Below, piece after piece: positions 6,643 through 12,676 of a DNA stretch of 12,676 nt. The notes beneath the pieces are model-generated. The model was given only the letters and a program-made list of their open reading frames with translations, ran no database searches and had not been told where the DNA came from. The position numbers and the translations under genes were made by a program. The stretch comes from Gallionellaceae bacterium UBA6222 (GTDB lineage Bacteria; Pseudomonadota; Gammaproteobacteria; Burkholderiales; Gallionellaceae), in NCBI GenBank assembly GCA_002421915.1, contig DISA01000012.1, positions 10,985-23,660 on the forward strand, read 5' to 3'. The stretch's first letter is position 1. Every line of letters begins with the position of its first letter.

Positions 6643-7797
6643 ATGCCTGCCAATCTGCCACTCCCCTCCGCCGATGCCCTCGCCCACAGCGCACAATTGT
6701 GCGAACTGATCCATCAGGATATTCGCAGCCAGGGTGGCTGGATCCCGTTTTCGCGTTTCATGGAACTGGCGCTGTACGCACCTGGGCTGGGCTACTACAC
6801 CGCCGGCGCGCACAAATTTGGTGAGGCAGGTGATTTCATTACCGCACCGGAGCTGTCCTCGCTATTCGGACGTACTCTGGCACGGCAACTGGCCGACACC
6901 ATGCCACCCAGCGCAGCGCAAATTCTTGAACTGGGAGCGGGCAGCGGCAAGCTGGCACTGGATATTCTGGGCGAGATGGAACGGCGCGGCACCTTGCCGG
7001 AGAGCTACTCCATCCTTGAAATAAGTGCCGATCTGCGCGAACGGCAGCAGGCTCTGTTGCAGGAAAAACTGCCGCATCTGTTTGCACGCATCCATTGGCT
7101 CGACACCCTGCCGGAAAAAATTTCCGGCGCGGTCATCGGCAATGAAGTACTTGATGCGTTGCCTGTACACCTGCTGCACTGGGTCGATGGCCGCATCATG
7201 GAGCGTGGTGTTGCCAGCAAAGACGGGCATTTCAACTGGCAGGAAAGACTGCCGGAAAACCCCGCTTTGCTCGGCCCGGCAAAAACCCTCATTCTGCCGG
7301 ATGACTATGTGAGCGAAATTTCGCTTGCCGCACGCGGCCTGATCGCCAGCCTGTGCGGGCGCATGGACCAAGGCATAATGATTTTCATCGATTACGGTTT
7401 CGGCGCGCTTGAGTATTACCATCCGCAACGTCATCGCGGTACGCTGATGTGCCACTATCGTCATCATTCCCATGACGATCCGTTTTATCTGCCCGGTCTG
7501 CAGGACATCACCGCGCACGTGGATTTTACCGCCATTGCCGAAACGGCCATCGACCATGGCGCGCACTTCCTCGGCTACACCTCACAAGCGCATTTTCTGC
7601 TCAACAATGGCATTCTGGATTTGATAAAAGAAGTTCCACCGGAAGATGTGCGGGCTTTCTCACCACTCTCTGCCCAACTGCAGAAACTTACCAGCCCGGC
7701 TGAAATGGGCGAACTGTTCAAGGTCATCGCATTAGGCAAGGGATTGGAGGACCCACTGTCCGGATTCCTACGCGGTGATTTGTCGCGTCAATTATAA
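6643..7797 (+). CDS. MidA/NDUFAF7-family SAM-dependent methyltransferase
   Basis: 384-residue class I methyltransferase of the PF02636 type. Order of motifs: YAPGLGYYTAG (45-55), GDFITAPELSSLFG (63-76), the SAM-binding loop ILELGAGSGKLA (94-105), SYSILEIS with an acidic residue in the ribose position (121-128), GAVIGNEVLDALPVHL (162-177), and a later IFIDYGFGALEYYHPQRHRG block. The mitochondrial homologue NDUFAF7/MidA methylates an arginine of a complex I subunit and is needed for complex I assembly; the bacterial substrate is not firmly known, so an NADH dehydrogenase role here is inference. The ATG at 6643 has no visible Shine-Dalgarno sequence, and a -10-like hexamer lies seven bases upstream. 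It converges on the small methyltransferase gene with a 54-base gap lacking an obvious terminator. Confidence 0.92.
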   Translation: MPANLPLPSADALAHSAQLCELIHQDIRSQGGWIPFSRFMELALYAPGLGYYTAGAHKFGEAGDFITAPELSSLFGRTLARQLADTMPPSAAQILELGAGSGKLALDILGEMERRGTLPESYSILEISADLRERQQALLQEKLPHLFARIHWLDTLPEKISGAVIGNEVLDALPVHLLHWVDGRIMERGVASKDGHFNWQERLPENPALLGPAKTLILPDDYVSEISLAARGLIASLCGRMDQGIMIFIDYGFGALEYYHPQRHRGTLMCHYRHHSHDDPFYLPGLQDITAHVDFTAIAETAIDHGAHFLGYTSQAHFLLNNGILDLIKEVPPEDVRAFSPLSAQLQKLTSPAEMGELFKVIALGKGLEDPLSGFLRGDLSRQL

Positions 7798-7851
7798 ACA
7801 CCTGTTTATTGCCTCCGGCCATTTCAGGCTGACGTATTGCATCGACGGAAA

Positions 7852-8472
7852 TTAGCTGTTGCCTTTGCGGCAATAGCAATACACAAACTGTTGCACCGTT
7901 CCGGACGGAGTGTGGTGCGCTTCATTTTCGTGCCCGATCAACAAGAAGGCATCGCCGAATTCAGCATGCAGGGACTCGGGCTTGTACCGCATCACGGGCA
8001 GTCCACTGCATTTGTCCGGTCCATCCTCGGCAAAGGTGGCAATGATCACGTGCCCTCCGGGACGAACGGCTTTCATCACACGCTCCACATAGGCATGGCG
8101 GTCCGCAGGGTCAGTCAAGAAATGAAAAACGGCGCGATCATGCCAGATGTCAAACCGGTGGGGGGGAAACTCCGCCTGTGTGACATCACCCTCCATCCAA
8201 TGCACGGTATCGGCATGCCCGCCCAGCCGATGCCGCGCAATGGCAAGTGCATGCGATGATAGATCAAGCACCGTCACATCCGAATAACCCTCGGCTACAA
8301 GTCCATCAACCAGCACCGAAGCGCCTCCGCCCACATCAACAATAGACGCGTCCATGCCGAGCCCGGTATGGTGGATCAACCGTAGCGATTGATCTGCATA
8401 TTCCTGAAACCAGCTGACCGAATCGGGCATTTTCGTTTCATACACTCGTTCCCAATGTTGTTTCAAGTCCAT
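7852..8472 (-). CDS. Class I SAM-dependent methyltransferase, substrate unknown
   Basis: 206-residue soluble methyltransferase. It starts HWERVYETK and SVSWFQ, then the SAM-binding glycine loop IVDVGGGASVLVD (44-56), VTVLDLS with Asp in the ribose-binding position (66-72), the GDVT acidic site (94-97), the distinctive DIWHDRAVFHFLT block (108-120) and, after GGHVIIATFA, DGPDKCSGLPVMRY. These last blocks define a recurrent small-methyltransferase family that I recognise but cannot tie to a substrate. The GGG loop replaces the more common GxGxG. A GGGAG ribosome-binding site (8481-8485) lies eight bases before the ATG. It starts 26 bases after the parA stop on the same strand, so it is probably the last gene of the algZ-algR-parA transcript. 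Confidence 0.88.
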   Translation of the reverse strand: MDLKQHWERVYETKMPDSVSWFQEYADQSLRLIHHTGLGMDASIVDVGGGASVLVDGLVAEGYSDVTVLDLSSHALAIARHRLGGHADTVHWMEGDVTQAEFPPHRFDIWHDRAVFHFLTDPADRHAYVERVMKAVRPGGHVIIATFAEDGPDKCSGLPVMRYKPESLHAEFGDAFLLIGHENEAHHTPSGTVQQFVYCYCRKGNS

Positions 8473-8498
8473 TGTCGCAGCTCCCGAAGTACGTTTCT

Positions 8499-9281
8499 CT
8501 AATTTGACCCACTCTGGCGGAATGCCGGGTAATGCCCTGTGGTTCTATCCGGGCGGAATACCGCCCATTTGCGCGAACTTTCCAGACTGGCCAACCTATC
8601 TTCAGCCCGTATCCCGTGTCGATTCGGGAAATAACCTTCCAGCCAGCGCACGATGGGTGTGAATTCCTGGCGTTCCTTGGCGCTGGCGTCCGCATCCAAC
8701 TCAAAGATACCCACCCCTTGCTCGGCGGCCTGCAAATATATCTCACTGTCACTGAGATTGGCGAGAAAGGGCATTTTGAGGGAGGTAAGAAAGCGCTCCA
8801 GCGCGGTATAGGCGGCACCGCCACGGTTGTGCACCCGGCTGGCAACGACGGCCATACGCGCATTGGTGGTGCGCGCACCCCCCACCAGAAACAGGTCCTT
8901 GATGAAATCGGCGGAGGCGCGGATGTCGATCGGCGACGGCGCGACAGGAATCAGAATGTAGTTCGCTTTGCGCACCAGCTCCTTCAGCAACAATCCGTTG
9001 ATTCCGGCCGGCGCATCAATCAGAAGCACTTCGGTTTCCGGCGGCACCCAGCCCTGACGACTGCCGAGTCGCACATTGCCCCTGGCTGGTGCGCCGCTGG
9101 CGGCATGGATGGCGGGCATATTCTTTGGGCGCGCCCGCAGCCAATGCAGGCTGGAACCCTGCGGGTCGTAATCGATGATGGCCGTACGGCTCTGCCTGCT
9201 GGCGTAATAGCTGGCGAGGTTGGTGGTCAGTGTGGTCTTGCCCGATCCGCCTTTGGAATTGATTACCAGTATGTTCAGCAA
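8499..9281 (-). CDS. Orphan ParA/MinD-family ATPase (TTG start)
   Basis: 260-residue cytoplasmic ATPase with the deviant Walker A KGGSGKTT (10-17, signature Lys10), the A' motif DYDPQGSS (37-44), Walker B VLLIDAP with Asp89, and PVAPSPIDIRA (112-122) typical of ParA. No N-terminal DNA-binding HTH precedes the Walker motif, so it is the small ParA type, and no parB, parS-like sequence or replication gene is nearby. Orphan ParAs of this kind position chemotaxis arrays, pili, carboxysomes or other cargo; which one applies here is unknown. The start is a TTG at 9279-9281, one base after the algR stop, with AAGGGG six bases upstream; no ATG is available near the expected N-terminus. A C-terminal extension of about 40 residues after GYFPN is basic and not recognised. 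Confidence 0.9.
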   Translation of the reverse strand: MLNILVINSKGGSGKTTLTTNLASYYASRQSRTAIIDYDPQGSSLHWLRARPKNMPAIHAASGAPARGNVRLGSRQGWVPPETEVLLIDAPAGINGLLLKELVRKANYILIPVAPSPIDIRASADFIKDLFLVGGARTTNARMAVVASRVHNRGGAAYTALERFLTSLKMPFLANLSDSEIYLQAAEQGVGIFELDADASAKERQEFTPIVRWLEGYFPNRHGIRAEDRLASLESSRKWAVFRPDRTTGHYPAFRQSGSN

Positions 9282-9282
9282 C

Positions 9283-10065
9283 TTAGACCCCTTGATCTTT
9301 TGTTTCGCCCAGCATCTTCACGGCGCCCCACTGACGACGGCTGATCGGCAGGCGCTCATCCAGTCCGTGCAGTTTCAGCAACCAGCCGCTCTCGCCCTCC
9401 TCTCCGCCTTTCTCGAAGCCGGCAACAGCCGCCTTGGCCACCAGACAACTGCGATGAATGCGCACGAAGCGTGCAGCATATTCTTTTTCCAGCGCGGTCA
9501 GTGCTTCCTCGATCAGGTACTCGCGTTGCGCGGTACGCACGGTGACGTATTTCATTTCTGCGCGCAGATAGATGACTTCCTCAATCGGTACCAGAATCAG
9601 CCTGCCGCGTTCATGCACCGACAGATGGCTGCGCGCTTCCGGCATCAGTTCCCGCAACAGCTCGGTCCGGATCGGCACCGCATCGCGCGCGCGCGTCAGC
9701 GCCTCAAACAGGCGGCCGAGGCGAATGGGTTTGAGCAGGTAGTCGATGGCGCGCCGCTCGAATGCCTGGATGGCGTAGGCGTCATAGGCGGTAGTAAAAA
9801 TGATGACCGGGGGATGCTCGAGTTTGTTTAGATGCTGCGCCAGTTCCAGCCCGTCCATCTGCGGCATGCGAATGTCGAGCAGCACCACTTCCGCCGGCGT
9901 CTCGCTCAATTTGTCCAGCGCCTCCTGGCCGTTGCCCGCCTCACCCACCAGCTGCAGCTCAATCTGCGCGGCGCAATCATCCAGCAACTCTTTCAGGCGG
10001 CGACGCGCCAGCGGCTCGTCGTCCACCACGAACACGGTCAGCGGCAAAGTGAATGTGTCGCTCAT
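9283..10065 (-). CDS. algR: LytTR-type response regulator, AlgR family
   Basis: 260-residue transcription regulator. The receiver domain (about 10-127) has the acidic pair Asp15/Asp16, phospho-acceptor Asp64 in VVLLDIRMPQMDG, the FTTAY segment (Thr91/Thr92) and Lys112 in YLLKP. A LytTR DNA-binding domain follows (about 147-250), with EVIYLRAEMKYVTV, RFVRIHRSCLV and LPISRRQW. In Pseudomonas, AlgR controls alginate, type IV pilus and virulence genes; here the regulon is unknown. A perfect AGGAGG lies just upstream of the ATG, and the start overlaps the algZ stop by four bases (ATGA), showing a cognate pair. The stop is one base from the parA start. Confidence 0.93.
   Translation of the reverse strand: MSDTFTLPLTVFVVDDEPLARRRLKELLDDCAAQIELQLVGEAGNGQEALDKLSETPAEVVLLDIRMPQMDGLELAQHLNKLEHPPVIIFTTAYDAYAIQAFERRAIDYLLKPIRLGRLFEALTRARDAVPIRTELLRELMPEARSHLSVHERGRLILVPIEEVIYLRAEMKYVTVRTAQREYLIEEALTALEKEYAARFVRIHRSCLVAKAAVAGFEKGGEEGESGWLLKLHGLDERLPISRRQWGAVKMLGETKDQGV
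9288..9293 (-). promoter_or_regulatory. Shine-Dalgarno AAGGGG supporting the TTG start of parA
   Basis: On the minus strand AAGGGG lies six bases before the TTG at 9281, inside the last codons of algR. It supports initiation at TTG and translational coupling to algR. Confidence 0.6.
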
Positions 10066-11099
10066 GGCGCCTCCTGTTTCAAATACGGGATAATGATATG
10101 CACACCATAGCTGTCGGCACTGCGTTCCACGCGATACTCAGCCTCGACGTCGAACAGCAATGACAGGCGTTCGCGGATGTTGGCCAGTGCGAGGTGATTG
10201 CCATCCGTTTGCACCACTGTGGTCGGCAGCGGATTACGAACCTCAAGATGCAGTCGCTTGTCCGCTGTGTAAAGACTGACCTCGATGATGCCGCCTGCCG
10301 CCAGAGGTTCGATACCGTGATAAACCGCATTCTCCAGCAAGGGTTGCAATACCAGCGGCGGAATCAGCGCATCGTTGGGCATCTGGCTGGTGTGCCAGCG
10401 TAGTTGCAGACGTTCACCCAGGCGCAACTGTTCCAGTGCCAGATAACGCTGCGCCAGCTCAAATTCATCTTTCAGCGCGACCAGTTCGTGCGCATCGCTC
10501 ATCGCCATGCGGAACAGGTCAGCCATATCTTCCAGTGCGGTTTCCGCCTGTTTGGGTTCGGCACGCACGATGGCGAGCACGGCATTGATGCTGTTGAACA
10601 GAAAGTGCGGGCGGATGCGCGCCTGCAAGGCCTGCAAACGCGCATCCGCCCGTGCCGGCGACAGTACCAGGGTACGCCAGCGAAAATAGCCCAACAGCAA
10701 CAGCGTGATGATCGCGCTCTGTAGCAGACGTTTCAGTTCACCGAACCAGCCATACTCCTCCGCCACCGCAAACAATTCACCCCCTATCTGGGTGAGTATG
10801 AAAGTGAGCAGAACAACAATGACAACAATGAGTGATACCGCTTGCCAGTAGGCCAGCCGCGAAAACACGGGGTTAAGCGCGTACAGTGCGAGCAGCGCGC
10901 TCAACAGCACCGGCTGCAACAGGGCAGAACCAAACAGCATCTGCTGCCACAGTTCGCCCGGTGACGCGGCTTGCGCCAGCGCGAGGAACAGCGCGACGGC
11001 ATTCACCAGCAGCACAATGCGCAGCACGGTGCCCATGTTGCGAAAGTCAGGCAACAGTCGATGCTGAATGTTTTGATTTATACTGCGCTTCCTCGGCAT
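10062..11099 (-). CDS. algZ: LytS-type sensor histidine kinase, AlgZ/FimS family
   Basis: 345-residue inner-membrane sensor. The N-terminus has the LPDFRNMG segment typical of AlgZ, then four hydrophobic helices (about 24-44, 55-75, 86-105 and 125-140). The His_kinase (PF06580) domain follows, with [14 protein letters not shown] (phospho-acceptor His165), an N-box [12 protein letters not shown] (251-262) and a degenerate G-box region ending [10 protein letters not shown]. The usual DxGxG is replaced by RNPLP (288-292), so ATP binding may be atypical. The frame is open upstream as far as 12089, but that stretch is antisense to argH. The ATG at 11099 with GGGGGAG (11102-11108) before it gives the family N-terminus. 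It overlaps algR by four bases and is divergent from argH across 36 bases. Confidence 0.92.
   Translation of the reverse strand: MPRKRSINQNIQHRLLPDFRNMGTVLRIVLLVNAVALFLALAQAASPGELWQQMLFGSALLQPVLLSALLALYALNPVFSRLAYWQAVSLIVVIVVLLTFILTQIGGELFAVAEEYGWFGELKRLLQSAIITLLLLGYFRWRTLVLSPARADARLQALQARIRPHFLFNSINAVLAIVRAEPKQAETALEDMADLFRMAMSDAHELVALKDEFELAQRYLALEQLRLGERLQLRWHTSQMPNDALIPPLVLQPLLENAVYHGIEPLAAGGIIEVSLYTADKRLHLEVRNPLPTTVVQTDGNHLALANIRERLSLLFDVEAEYRVERSADSYGVHIIIPYLKQEAP
11079..11084 (+). promoter_or_regulatory. Possible -10 box for argH inside the algZ 5' coding end
   Basis: TATACT matches the sigma70 -10 consensus at four of six positions and lies about 50 bases before the argH ATG, giving a plausible short leader. 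No clear -35 box is seen 16-18 bases upstream. It falls within the first codons of the divergent algZ gene, because only 36 bases separate the two starts. Confidence 0.3.
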
Positions 11100-11135
11100 G
11101 GCTCCCCCGTGAGTGCCGCTCATTCTGGACAAGAC

Positions 11136-12524
11136 ATGGCAACGATGCAAGACAATCAAACCTGGTCGGGGCGCTTCAACGAACCCGTGGCGGAACTGGT
11201 GAAGCGTTATACCGCTTCGGTGGATTTTGATCAGCGCCTGGCGCTGTTCGACATTCAGGGTTCGCTGGCGCACGCGCAGATGCTGGCGGAGTGCAAGATC
11301 ATCAGCGCGCAGGATATGCAAGACATCCAGCGCGGACTGGCGCAGATCGAGAGCGAAGTCATCAGCGGCGATTTCGTCTGGTCGCTCGATCTGGAAGACG
11401 TGCATCTCAATATCGAGAAGCGGCTCACCACCCTGGTGGGCGATGCCGGCAAACGTCTGCACACCGGTCGCTCGCGCAACGACCAGGTCGCCACCGACAT
11501 CCGCCTCTATCTGCGCAGCGAGATCGACAGCATCGTCGGCTTGCTGAAGAACCTGCAATCCGCCCTGCTCGATCTGGCTCAACATCACACCCACACCGTG
11601 ATGCCCGGCTTCACCCATCTGCAAGTCGCGCAACCGGTCAGTTTCGCCCATCATCTGCTGGCCTATTTCGAGATGTGCCAGCGTGATACGGAACGTTTCA
11701 TCGATGCCCGTCGTCGCGTCAACCGCCTGCCTTTGGGCGCGGCAGCACTGGCCGGCACCAGCTATCCCATCAAGCGCGAGCGCGTGGCTGAATTGCTGGG
11801 CTTCGAAGCCGTGTGCCAGAACTCGCTGGACGCCGTATCCGACCGCGACTTCGCCATCGAATTCACCGCCGCCGCCGCGCTGGTGATGACGCACCTGTCG
11901 CGCCTGTCGGAAGAACTGATCCTGTGGATGAGCCCGCGTTTCGGCTTCATCGACATCGCCGACCGTTTCTGCACCGGATCTTCGATCATGCCGCAGAAGA
12001 AGAACCCCGATGTGCCGGAACTGGTGCGCGGCAAGACCGGGCGCGTGAACGGCCATCTGGTCGCCTTGCTGACCTTGATGAAGGGCCAACCGCTGGCCTA
12101 CAACAAGGACAATCAGGAGGACAAGGAGCCGCTGTTCGACACCGTGGACACACTGACCCAGACGCTGCGCATCTATGCCGACATGATCGCCGGCATCACG
12201 GTCAAACCGGAAGCCATGCGTGCCGCCGCATTACAGGGCTACGCCACGGCCACCGACCTGGCCGATTATCTGGTGAAGAAGGGGTTACCCTTCCGCGACG
12301 CGCACGAGGCGGTTGCGCTGGCCGTGCGTTTCGCCGAGCAGAAAGGTTGCGACCTGGCCGAATTGACACTGGAAGAATTGCGGCAGTTCTCCGAACTCGT
12401 CGCCGACGATATCTACGGCGTACTGACGCTGGAAGGCTCGGTAGCCAGCCGCAACCACACCGGCGGCACCGCGCCGCAACAGGTCGAGGCCGCCATTGCC
12501 CGCGCGCGCAAACTGCTCGGATAA
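11136..12524 (+). CDS. argH: Argininosuccinate lyase
   Basis: Cytosolic enzyme that cleaves argininosuccinate to arginine and fumarate, the last step of arginine synthesis. 462 residues, normal for the family (E. coli 457). Landmarks are WSGRF at the N-terminus, [12 protein letters not shown] (83-94), [13 protein letters not shown] (109-121), [12 protein letters not shown] with the catalytic-region His161 (156-167), the fumarase/lyase superfamily signature [11 protein letters not shown] (281-291, catalytic Ser283 in the mobile loop) and [18 protein letters not shown] (318-335). The ATG at 11136 is chosen because the longer open frame would run into algZ on the opposite strand and adds unrelated residues; ATG 11145 is an alternative start, and neither has a strong Shine-Dalgarno sequence. 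It is divergent from algZ-algR, a linkage recalled from several beta- and gammaproteobacteria. Confidence 0.97.
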   Translation: MATMQDNQTWSGRFNEPVAELVKRYTASVDFDQRLALFDIQGSLAHAQMLAECKIISAQDMQDIQRGLAQIESEVISGDFVWSLDLEDVHLNIEKRLTTLVGDAGKRLHTGRSRNDQVATDIRLYLRSEIDSIVGLLKNLQSALLDLAQHHTHTVMPGFTHLQVAQPVSFAHHLLAYFEMCQRDTERFIDARRRVNRLPLGAAALAGTSYPIKRERVAELLGFEAVCQNSLDAVSDRDFAIEFTAAAALVMTHLSRLSEELILWMSPRFGFIDIADRFCTGSSIMPQKKNPDVPELVRGKTGRVNGHLVALLTLMKGQPLAYNKDNQEDKEPLFDTVDTLTQTLRIYADMIAGITVKPEAMRAAALQGYATATDLADYLVKKGLPFRDAHEAVALAVRFAEQKGCDLAELTLEELRQFSELVADDIYGVLTLEGSVASRNHTGGTAPQQVEAAIARARKLLG

Positions 12525-12554
12525 ACCGCCCCCGGCCCGATTCTAAAATCGTTA

Positions 12555-12620
12555 CTCACGCGGAGACGCGGAGTGTGCACGGAACAGATTTTTTCCGCGC
12601 CTCCGCGTGAGCGTGTTTTT
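12555..12620. repeat. Long palindrome after argH: interspersed repeat and possible terminator
   Basis: A perfect 11-bp stem (12555-12565 with 12601-12611) is extended inward, past one A-C mismatch, by six more pairs (12567-12572 with 12594-12599), leaving a 21-base loop. Five T residues follow at 12616-12620. The stem sequence, with tandem CGCGGAG units, resembles interspersed 'ACGCGGAGACGCGGAG' repeats known from many proteobacterial intergenic regions (recall). It lies 30 bases after the argH stop, so it could end the argH transcript, but the T-run is four bases away from the stem. Bases 12621-12676 show no recognisable gene. Confidence 0.65.
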
Positions 12621-12676
12621 CGTTGTTTCACACTCAAGTCCAATCCAACCCAATCGAGTAGGGGACGAAGTTACCC

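Noticed and set aside
6643..8472. Restriction-modification or defence island suggested by two methyltransferases and a ParA ATPase
   Set aside because: Neither methyltransferase shows DNA-methylase motifs (DPPY/NPPF or PC), and no nuclease or other effector gene is present.
8499..9281. Plasmid or chromosome partition locus
   Set aside because: No parB, no parS-like repeats and no replication genes accompany the ParA; the surrounding genes are chromosomal housekeeping genes.
8532..9344. A 270-codon plus-strand frame opposite parA and the algR end
   Set aside because: It is antisense to intact Walker A, A' and B motifs and shows no recognisable domain.
11100..12089. Upstream extension of algZ to 675 residues
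   Set aside because: The extra 330 residues are antisense to conserved argH codons; the family N-terminus and a Shine-Dalgarno sequence support the start at 11099.

Overview
This window looks like an ordinary chromosomal segment of a betaproteobacterium, probably from the Nitrosomonadales/Gallionellaceae-like group. The evidence is the moderately GC-rich coding sequence, the gene order ahcY - small membrane protein - metF, the argH/algZ/algR divergent block and the midA / pteridine reductase / ttcA neighbourhood. The taxonomic placement is inference from gene order and protein style; no rRNA gene is present. No tRNA, CRISPR array, insertion sequence or prophage was seen, and no gene-free gap exceeds about 160 bases.

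Layout. (1) 1-3077, + strand: the 3' end of ahcY, a palindromic interspersed repeat, a four-helix 'phage holin family 4' membrane protein, metF, and the tRNA hydroxylation gene trhP (yegQ). The last three overlap end to end and read as one transcript. This is the activated-methyl cycle (SAH hydrolysis, methyl-THF supply) plus a tRNA wobble-modification enzyme. (2) 3148-4148, + strand: a cytochrome b561 gene overlapping a YhcH/YjgK/YiaL-family gene. (3) 4211-6597, - strand: pteridine reductase, then ttcA (tRNA 2-thiocytidine synthetase), then an unrecognised 188-residue membrane protein made of two copies of one module. A decayed inverted repeat lies upstream of ttcA. (4) 6643-7797, + strand: a MidA/NDUFAF7-family methyltransferase, divergent from the pteridine reductase across only 45 bp. 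(5) 7852-11099, - strand: a four-gene run algZ (LytS-type sensor kinase) - algR (LytTR response regulator) - orphan ParA ATPase - class I methyltransferase, with overlaps or tiny gaps. (6) 11136-12524, + strand: argH, divergent from algZ, followed by a repeat-type hairpin that may act as terminator.

Most of the window is core metabolism and RNA modification. The parts most worth a second look are the orphan ParA and methyltransferase in the slot after algR, where hemC is found in several other proteobacteria; the internally duplicated membrane protein; and the three different palindromic repeats placed in intergenic gaps. I did not find a clear defence system, biosynthetic cluster or other wholly new system.
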